This document shows positions 46,301 through 57,297 of a stretch of DNA of 64,000 bases, piece after piece. This DNA comes from Lepus europaeus (Eukaryota > Chordata > Mammalia > Lagomorpha > Leporidae), in assembly GCF_033115175.1 (NCBI RefSeq), contig NC_084837.1, positions 71,943,266 to 72,007,265 of the forward strand, in the 5' to 3' direction. The position numbers were made by a program, and so were the translations under genes. How positions within the stretch are numbered: position 1 is the first letter of the stretch; each line of letters begins with the position of its first letter. The notes beneath the pieces are model-generated. The model did no database searches, was not told the origin of the DNA, and was given only the letters and a program-made list of their open reading frames with translations.

Positions 46301-49300
46301 TGGAACTGAAAATAAACATAAATTTCATGTAAATGTCTACTACAAACCTTGTTGTCCATCAGGCATGGTCACAATGATGGGCTGACCTATCCCACTGGTT
46401 GGAATGGAGTGCAAATTTCCAAGCTGAATTCCATCTGTAACTATTGTGATGACTTGCTGACCCCCTGAACTAACTACTTGCTGAATTGCACCGTCCACAG
46501 ATTCTGCAGTAACCACTTCCTCTGTGGCCACTACTGGAGAAAAAAAAAAAAAAGAAGAAGAAGGAAAGGAAAAAAACACTAACAATCAGTGAACACTTAT
46601 AACAGTATAAACAAATTTAATTTTTGCTTTATCTGCTGTTTTTGCTTTCTCTGCTTCTTCCTTACACAGGAAAATTTTTACATGGCTGTAAACTCAGTCT
46701 CTAGTTGTGCTGCAGATACCTACGTAAACAGTTGACTTCAAGTCACAATTTGTGACAAATAGGTTCCAATTATCTTGACATATATAAATAAACAGTATCT
46801 CTTCATTTAGCTATATGAAATATAAAATATGTAAGATCTTCTAGGTCATGAGAAAGGTTACATCTGCTTAATAAAATTCCATGATTCAAAGACAATTTTT
46901 AATATGGTTGTATATTCCATTTACATACAAGTTGTCATACAGAATGAACAGTCTTCCCCTATTGGACTGAGTGAGCAAGGATTGCCATGATAATAAGCAG
47001 CAGATCTGGTATGCATGATAGTAAACAACATTTCATATTAACATTTACATAAATGAATTTCCAAAAAAATGCTCTTAATAATAACTTATGAGAGGCTCAG
47101 AGAGGATTCTGACAACTAGAAACAGCACCTCTGTCCTACCTGGGTAAAGAAACCTTAAATTAATACTACCAAAATGCTTTCCCACAGGCAGGCTTATACC
47201 AAACTACTGATCCCAAAAGATATGCCCAGGAACATTTAATAGCTTTACTCATATCAATCAAAAACTGAAAACAACCCAGATATTCACTGATAGTACATAC
47301 ACTGTGCTAAAGTCATACGATGAAATACAAGACCCAGGAAATACAGTGACTACATGCAAAACATGAATGAATCTAATCAAAACAGTACCCAGTGATGTGA
47401 ACCAGACATTCCATTCATGAACTCAGCAACATTTACAAACTAGTGATCACTTTGTGATAAATCGCTATTTGTTCTATGAACTTTTCTGTAGTCATGTCAC
47501 ACCTCAGTAGAAAAATGTCACAAAGAATAATGATAGTAATGGATCATAATCATGCTCAATTTTTAACAATCTATCTATAATACCTTGTAAAACAATAGCA
47601 CAGAAAGAGACAAAGGGAAAATCTTGAAAGAATGACATCTAATTAATATAGAAGAGATGAAAAATTAAGAAATATCATCAATGTAAAACAACAGTTGATT
47701 CAAGCAAGGATCACTAATAGATGATAATACTGGTGAAATGTTTTGGGGAAATAAGATATTCATATGTTCTCAAAGTATCCCAATCCTTAGTTCAAAAGGG
47801 GAAAATAATACCTGTAAAGACCTGGCCATCATGGCTTTCATCAAGTTGTCATTATCAGAATGGCCTGATACTATGTGCCTCCTGATGTGAGGCCATGGAA
47901 AGTTACAAAATATCACCTGTGCTGATCCAGGAAATGTCTGACCTAACTCTATTAAGAAACCAATGAATCCAGAATGTGGGTGTTCCTGCAGAAAACTAGC
48001 TTGAACTTCACAAAGATTTCAATTCCATGAAGAGTAATGAAGGCACTAGAATTGTCCCAGGTGGCAGAGACACTAAAGAGACATAAATAATCAAATACAA
48101 CATGTGAATTATGGTTGGACCCTAAATTAAAAATTAACAGCTATTAAGGACATTTTGGGGACAATTGGGAAAATTTGGATAAGAACTGTATCAGATAACA
48201 ATACTAAATTAATGTTGATGTTTTTAGGAAATATACTGGAGCTATACATGTGTAAATGTCTGTTCTTGTTCTTGGAAGGTATATGCCAAAATATTTACAA
48301 CTGATGTGTTACAATGCCTGCTACTTTCACATAATTTGACAAAATAAGTGCATATGCATATACCATACACACACACACACACGTGTCAAAGAGAGAACTT
48401 CTGGATATGGCAAATGTTAACAGCTAGTGAAACAAAGGAACGGTATGCAATTCATTCCCTTTGTGGGTTTAAAAACTATCAATATAAAAAATTTTGATAT
48501 AATTAATGCAGAAAATAGAAATGACATAAAAATTGTATCTAAATAACATGTTTTTTTCTTTTAATATGTTATTGCAGGTAATACCTTAAAAAATGTAATT
48601 AAATAAAATCATTATTGACTGAAATCAAGTTACCATCCAGACACACAACTGCTCTGAAACATGCTGAGTTGCTACAAACTCACAACAGAACATTAAGGAT
48701 ATCAATGATCACAAGATATATTCAAAAACAGAGGCCACAAATAGATGAACTGTTTTTGTAAAAAAGACAAATCCTGGGACCCCAGTTTTTATAATGTACA
48801 CATGGCAACAGACCTGGCTTCAACCCTGTTGTTCAGTAATCAAGGGTCACAATAAGAACTGCAGAATATCAAAAATACATGAAGAAAAAACAAAACAAAA
48901 CCTTGTTTAGAGTTCTCTCATTATTTTTGTTTGCCTTAAACTACAAGTAGGTTTTATCACCAAGCACTTAAGAAAATTTCAGAAAGATAATTACAAAATG
49001 AAATACAGGGCATAAACAGTAATATATTCAATGGAACAACTACTAAGGTTTTGAAACACATTAACTATTGCTTTGATTTTAAAAAAATTATTTGAAAAAG
49101 GTTCAGTCTGGTTGAATGCTAACTACAAATAGTAAATAAACTATAATCATATGTACGAAATTTCTGAGATCACACACAATCAAGACATAACTCAAGAACT
49201 TTCATCTTTGCACTACTTGTAATGACCATCATTAAAATAATAATCAGAGTTCTTCCCTTTAATCTAAAAAGCTTTCTTTTTAAGTAGTGCTATGGTAAGG

Positions 49301-52300
49301 TATTTAAGAAAAAAATTAAAAGTAAACCAATTATGTAAAAATACAAAGTATCCCCTAAAGCCCTAAGAACAACCCAACACTGAAATGTTGAAATATGTAA
49401 GAATAAAAGAGAAAGCCTAAACACTTTAAAAATGACTGATTTTATATATAGATATATATCTATATCTATATATATAGATATAGATATAGATATATATCCT
49501 AAAATGTAAAATTTCCCTGGATAAAAAGTAACTCTAATATCATACATATTCATTGGTCTAATTCAAAAGTCAAGTTGTAATATTTACAGAGTGCCTAGAC
49601 AATCCACGGCACTTTTGAAGATATCGGAGCTCTCGTTCAATGAGAGACTTTCAAATCGCAAGGCCATAAAAATGAAGTAAGACAGGGGCAAGGAGCTGAC
49701 TTTGAAATGTTCTAAAACATTGAGAATTCTATATAGAAATGCTTAAATAATGCATAGAAATGATATTTATTGAGTAAAAAAATAATATTTCAAAGGTATG
49801 CCTGCAATTGAACATTAAAAACAAAAACAAAAAACCTAGGCTCAGTAATTTATCCTTAAAGCCAATTCAGTTTTATTTTTCTATTTTCGGAAGAGATCAA
49901 GAAACAATGTTGCAAAAGTTACCTGCTTCAAATTTCACTAATAAAGAAAAAGAAGGGAACTTGTAACAGCTACCACCAGATGCTTCACATCTTTGGAAAA
50001 ACCAATTTCTTAGCAAATAGCAGAAGTTGCCTTAAAGATGAAAGACAAGTGGTCACAGATATCTATTTTCTTTTTAAAGATTTATTTATTTATTTGAAAG
50101 GCAGAGTTAAGAGAGAGAAACACACACACACAGCAAGTGAGATCTTCCATCACTAGCTCACTCCCCAGATGGCCACAACAGCAGAAGCTGGGTCAATCCC
50201 AAGCTAGGAGCTAGAAGTCAGGAGCGAGGAGCTTCTTCCAGGTCTCCAACGAGGATGCAGGGGCCCAAGTACTTGGGCCATCTATCTTCCACTGCTTTCC
50301 CAGGCCATAGCAGAGAACTGGCTCACAACTGGAGCAACCAGGACATGAGCTAGCCAGCACCCTTATGGGATGCCAGAGTCACAAGCAAGGCTTACCTCTA
50401 TGCCACGATGCCAGCCCCCAAAGCAGTCATTTTCAGTCCTAAATCTTATTTAAACTACCCTGAGTTACTCTCCCACTCACTAGGTTCAGTCACGCTGGCT
50501 CGGGGTCCCCTAAAACATGAGCTGTTTTCTGCTTCATAAGCTTCATGTGTCCCTCTTCGTAAAACATTTTCCCCAAACTTTTCCCTAATTCCTACTTAAC
50601 TCTTCAGATTCAATGTCTCAGAGTGGCCTATAAGCTTTGATAGAAAGATAAGAAAGCAAGATTGCCTCTATTTATTAATAAGTAGAATACTACACAGCAG
50701 AGATTTTCCTGAGAAAAAGTGGAACTGTAATCCTCAAAAAAAAAAAAAAAAAGGTTTCTCTATTCATTGTGAAATGATTTCCAAAATAGGATGGCTTGGA
50801 ATAAGTTCCTATCTATCTAAATCCTATCACTGTTCAGGGTACAACTCAACACCTACCTACTGCACCCACTCCTACCTCCAACTAAAAGTAATCTTTTCCC
50901 TCTGAACAACAACACTAATTCAAAGGAACATTCTAATTACCAAGCATTGATAACCCACAGCTATATGCTTATAATATCAAGATAGAAGTATCATCTGCTT
51001 TTGCAATAAATGTATTATATGTCAAAGGTAGTGCTAATGTAATCACAACAGCACTATTTAAAGCCATTAATTCCTAAGTGAAATGGCATGGTACCATGGA
51101 CTTTCCCAAGTCCTTTCTCTTTATTTAGGGGACAGGTTGGCCAGTCAGTTTCCATTTGAAATGCAGTCCATCTGCTGCTACTTTCTGGCTATTTGGTATC
51201 CAGAGAAAGTGCTTAGCAGAAGTAATATGAGCAGTAATAATGTACTGATGGTTCTTCTACTGTGGTCTACCATCATCTTAAAAGGGCAAGCATGGGGCTG
51301 GCACTGTGGCATAGCATGTAAAGCCACACTTGCAGTGCCAGCATCCCATTTGGGCGCTGGTTCGTCCCGGCTGCTCCACTTCTGACCCAGCTCTCTGCTA
51401 TGGACTGGGAAAGCAGCAGAAGATGGCCCAAGTCCTTGGGCCCCTGCATCCATGTGGGACACCAGAAGAAGCTACTGGCTCTTGGCTTCAGATGGGCACA
51501 GCTCCAGCCAACGCGGCCATCTGGGGAGTGAACCAGCAGATGAAAGACCACCCCCCCCCATCTCTGTCTGTAACTCTGCCTTTCAAGTAAAATAATCTTC
51601 TTTTAATTTTTTTAAGAAGTAGAAGAAGGAATAGCAATGTTTTTGCTCAATAGAAGACATAAACACAGGTGTCCAGCATTGTGGCATAGCAGGTAAAGCT
51701 GCTGCCTATATCCCATATGGCCCCTGGTTCATGTCCCCGTTGCTCCACTTCTGATCCAGCTCCCTGCTAATTGCCTGAGAAAGCAGCAGAAGATGGCCTA
51801 AGTGTTTGGGTCCCTGCAACCCACATAAGAGACCTGGATGAAGCCTCTGGCTCTTGGCTTAAGCCTGGGTTATCACTGGCCATTGTAGCCATCTGGGGAA
51901 TGAACCTACAGGTGGAAAACCTGTCTCTCTCTCTGACCTTCAAAATAAATAACTAAATCTTAAAAAAAGACACAATGACAAACATACAAATACCTATTCC
52001 TGTCACAAACCAAATTATAAATACACCGCGAGAGAGCAGCCCACAGGAATACAGTATGTCACAGAGGCGAAAGACAACTTGGGAAACAAACTTTGAACAC
52101 AAACCTCCTTTCACCACCTAATAGTGAGGTGACCTTGGATAAAATTATTTAACCTCCACAAACCTCAGCTTCACCATGTAAGCTTTATATGTAAAATGGA
52201 GGTGGCACTACTATTATTCCCAGATCCCAAGATATACTTAAAAATATATACATTTATAAAATTAGATGAGTCTGATGATTGGTGATAAAAGAAAACTGCA

Positions 52301-55300
52301 CAGCCAAGAGGCACAGAAATAATTTGCAGCAGCTGTATCTTCGCCTGAGCATGTGCAAATTGAGCTGGGGGAAGATAATTCCTTGATTATGCACTTCAGC
52401 TGAACTGTTTACACTAGTGATATGTTTACCTGTACTAGTTCTTAGAGGTCTTAAAATATCTTCAAAAAGATTCCATTGTAATGTAGCATTGAAATGAAAA
52501 AGTGTTGTGCTCATAGAAGGCTTTAAGTTATATGCAATAAAAGTCTACTGAAACTGCTAATTCTCTTGGACTAGATCATAACATTTTCAAAGAAGTTCAA
52601 TAAGTTAGTGCAACAAATTCAAACAGTCAGACATCAAAATGAATTCCAGCTGATTTTCAAGAAAAGCTGCTTAACTTTCAGGGACATCAATTTAATTAAA
52701 GAAACAGAATCTATAAGTTTAATCAAACCGAAACTACCAAAAAAACTGTTTTCTTTAATATGCCTCTGCAGTTACAAAGGTGCAAAAAAAAAACTACAGG
52801 CATGGGTTATAAAAGCAGCATGTCAGTATGAGGATGCACACAATTGCTACCAGGCAAAAGTGATTCAGAAAAATCTTTAGACTTTCAAATACAAAGGCTC
52901 AGAATCAAACTTTGAATAAGATGTGAAAGAAGCTGGAGAATGGATAAACATATATCATCACTAACTAGTCAGAAAAACAGAAAAAAAAGGTTTTATACTT
53001 CAATAAAAAGAATAGATCCAGTTATATGTACCTTGAAGTTCTCTAGTGAGAATCAGATGAGACTGTAAGTGAAACACTTACCACAGTGCCTAGCACACAT
53101 AGTAAACATTCAATGAATTAATTGTTACTGCCGCTATTATTGCTCAAACTTTGAAAAGTCATTAAAGACTGGATGACAAGTATTCTTTTATAAGCATTGA
53201 CCTAAATAGACTGGCTTATACAACAGGAAGAAGAATATTTTCTTAGGGTTTTAAAAATTTTCTAATTAAAAACGACTTTACTTATATAATTATAGTAAGA
53301 AGTAGTCTGGTTAAGAATAAAGGTAAATCTTGTTCCATTAATATGAGGCATCATTATTCAATAACAGGTAAACTTTTTTTTTTTTTTTTAATTTTTGACA
53401 GGCAGAATGGACAGTGAGAGAAAGAGACAGAGAGAAAGGTCTTCCTTTTGCCGTTGGTTCACCCTCCAATGGCCGCCGCGGTAGCGCGCTGCGGCCGGCG
53501 CACCGCGCTGATCCGATGGCAGGAACCAGGGGCTTCTCCTGGTCTCCCATGCGGGTGCAGGGCCCAAGCACTTGGGCCATCCTCCACTGCACTCCCGGGC
53601 CACAGCAGAGAGCTGGCCTGGAAGAGGGGCAACCAGGAAAGGCTCAGTGCCCCGACCAAGACTAGAACCCGGTGTGCCGGTGCCGCAAAGTGGAGGATTA
53701 GCCTAGTGAGCCGCGGCGCCGGCCAATAACAGGTAAACTTTTAACTTTGGTTTTCAGCTATTTCTTAGTTCTGTCAGTCATTGAGATTTTATCAGTCTAC
53801 TAAAACCACCAAAATAAAATTTATGAAAAAGACAGTTAAGTTCACATGTATCTATTTTATTTATATAGTTTTTTTTTTTTTAAATTTACTTATGTATTTG
53901 AGAGGCAGAATTAGAGAGAGAAAGAGAGACAAGAGAGGCAGAGACAGAGAGAGAGGTCTTCCATCTGCTGGTTTACTCCCCAAATGGCCTCAATGGTTGG
54001 AACTGGGCCAATCTGAAGTCAGGAGCTTCGTCCAGGTCTCCCTCGTGAGTGCAGGGGCCAAGAACTTGGGTCATCTTCCACTGCTTTCCCAGGCCATTAG
54101 CAAGGTGCTAGATTGGAAGAGGAGCAGCTGGGACACAAACCAGCGCCCATATGGGATGCTGGCACCATAGGAGGAGACTTAACCTACTATGGCAGTGCTG
54201 GCTCCTATATAGATTTCTTAAAAATGTTTACTTACTTATTTTGCACAGGGAGAAGGATTTTCCATTTGCTGTCTCACCCTTCAAATGCCTACTGTAGCCA
54301 GGGCTGGGCCAGACAAAGCCAGGAGCCTAGAACTCCATCTGGGTCTCTCTTGTGGGCAGATGAACCACCATCTGCTGCCTCCCAGGATGCATACTGGCAG
54401 GAAACCAGATTGGAAGTAGAGTAGCAAGGACTCAAACCAAGTACTCCAAAGTGGGATGTGGGCAGCCCAAGCAGCAGGCAGTTCAACCTATTATGCCATA
54501 ACACCCATCCTGGTAGTTTAGACAAAAAAATCACTAACTGATAAAAAAAAAAAAAAAGGGCCAAATTGGGTAAACAGACAAATTTGCTTTCAATTTTAAT
54601 TAGTTGCCAAGATTTAGAATTCTTGAAAATACAGATTTTTCAGCTTCTCATGAAAAAACAGAATCTGACAATACTAGGCAGACAACTAGAATTATCAAGT
54701 GCTGTGTAGCAGATACTCCCACCATACCTCAGCCTCCAGAGATAAGCCCACTTAGTCTTTTATATTTATATCATCTTCCTAGCCTTTGTAAATATTTGGA
54801 TATGCAACTTTTAATGTATGTATTTGACTTGCTTTTCTAACCTGGAGTTTCAGAAGAATTGGATAAGGGAGCAGACGCTTCGGCTAAGGCAGCTAATGTA
54901 GCTAATACTGATGTAGAGGAGTTTCCAAACTGAACAGCAGACACACCCGTTTCATCTATGAGAAAAGAAAAAACAGACTCGAATTTGTAAGGAGCTTAGT
55001 CCACCATATATTTCTGATATTCTATTTTATTTTTCTTAACTCTTAAATGAAGCTTGGATAGCAGTAGCTTATGAAAGGTAATATTACAATACATTTTGCA
55101 GTATCACCTTTCTTTAGATTGTTTTGTCTCACAAAAATTTGTTTCTTGCCAATTATACCAAAGAACACTGAAGTGCCTGATGGACTCTTACCCTCATCCG
55201 CCAACAGTCCTTTCTGAAAAGGATGAATTCCTACTAAAGAATAAAATCCCAACAGCTGGCCTATATGCATCTCAATACCTGTTGCCTTGGATGAATTTTC

Positions 55301-57262
55301 TGAAGATACCAGACCTGTTAGGTTCACCACCCCTCCAGGTCCAATGATAAACTGCGGTGTTGCAGCATGTATCGTCACAGTGTCAGGACTCTCTGGGTTT
55401 GTGTTGATTTGGTTCTGCATAGCGATCTAGGGGACAAATCACCACAGTGTTTTCAGAATTATAACCAGAACACAGAGCAAAGATTCTCAGTGCAGAACAA
55501 GCACACATACAAAGGGATACTCTCTAAGAAATACGATACAATAAAAATGGAAATATTTGTCTGTGGTCTATTGACAATGTAGTGGTAAATCATGATTATG
55601 AATTTATATCCTAAGTTCCCTGATTGGGTAACATTTAAATTAAACCATCTACTACATTCAATAATACACAACACTACATTTATAACCCCTGGCCTTTGCA
55701 ATTAACAGTTCCCCTACTTCAATCCCAAACCCTAAACTGCACTCCTAGGAGTAAAAGAATGAGAAGAGAGAAGGTAGAATCACTTTTATGAACATAACAC
55801 ATCTTTTAAGTAACTCAGCAGAATCAGATGGTCTTAGAGAAGAAGAGTTCTGAGAAGAGGCACAAGAAGATGGGCAAGAAGCAGCAGTAAGTAGGGAAGA
55901 TAATTTACATCAATATTATCCAGTTGAAGAAGAGTAATGTTAGCTATTACAATACCTGCTCAAAACCCAGAAATAGCTATGTTCACAAACAGGTATTTTT
56001 GAGAATGATGAAAAAAATAAAAGAAACAAATTAGAATGATAAAAAGATGCATCACTCATTCAAGAGACAAAATTACCGTTGCTTGAAAATTTATTTTTTG
56101 GTTCTTTTTTTTAAAGAGATTTATTTATTTGAGAGGCAGAGTTACAAAGTAATTAATAGATGTTGAAAAGCTTTATGTATCCAAATATGCAAAAAAATTA
56201 ATAGAATCAAATGTTTAAAAAGGGCAATTCAAGAACTCAAAACACAGAAAGTAATTAGCTTAGCTAATTTAATATTACATGAAAAGATTGTTATTACAAT
56301 CAGGAAAATGAACAGTGATGAACAAGGAGGAGTAAAGAAAAAAAGCCTGTCCAAAATAACTATGTCCAGAATGAAAAGCTATAAGCTAAATAGCAGAAAC
56401 CATCTATAAGACAAAGATCCATCTACCTATAAAGCTTCCTTTTATTTTCTTAAATTAAAAGCCAAAAGTTACCTGTAATATCTCCGCTAAATCTTCATTT
56501 CCATTGTCTATTGAAATATCAAATGCAGTTTTACAAAATTTACTTTGTGTGTGTACATCAGCACCATATTTGATTAAAAGTTCCACCACCTCTTGATGAT
56601 TGTGTTCGGTGGCCCAATGTAGAGCTGTCATCTTTAACATGTCCTTTGCATTGACATCAGCACCATGCTATAAAAATACATTTCAAAATAAGAGATGGAT
56701 AAAATGTAAAGAATTTCTCACAAGACTAGTCACTATGCTTTGAAGCAAGAACTAATATGATCAATTTTTTCTGTGTTAGATACATGTCCCAACAATCACT
56801 ATTCACCTGTCAGTCATTTTTCTATCATGTTGAATTTCCCAACTCTCTTCCTCTAACTTCTTAGGCAGGCAGCAATCATTTTCTCAGTCACCCAGCTATG
56901 GGCACAAAGTGCTAGAATGGCATAAGAAGTGAAGGAAAATGATAAACGCAAATACACTTAGCTTTCAAAACCAGTGCAATGTAAAGAATTAAAAGTGAGT
57001 TATCTGGGGCAGGTGCTGTAGCACAGTGCTTAAGCTGCAGCCTGCAGCACCGGCATCCCATGGGGCACCAGTTCAAGGCCTAGCTGCTCCATTTCTGATC
57101 CAGCTCCCTGCTAATGCATCTGCGAAAACAGCCAAAGATGGCCCAAGACCTTGGGCCTCTGCACAAAGATGGGACACCTGGAAGAAGCTTTGGATCCCTG
57201 GCTTTGGCCTGGCACAGATCTCTCTCTGTCTCTCCTCTCTCTCTGTAACTCTATCATTCATA

Positions 57263-57297
<35 letters not shown>

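Noticed and set aside
52608-52880. 90-codon plus-strand frame in GABPB1 intron 6
   Set aside because: Lys/Ile-rich, antisense to the gene, no recognisable features.
55261-55278. Extension of GABPB1 exon 5 past its donor ([12 protein letters not shown]...)
   Set aside because: Open in frame, but human GABPB1 splices here and exon 6 restores the known protein sequence.
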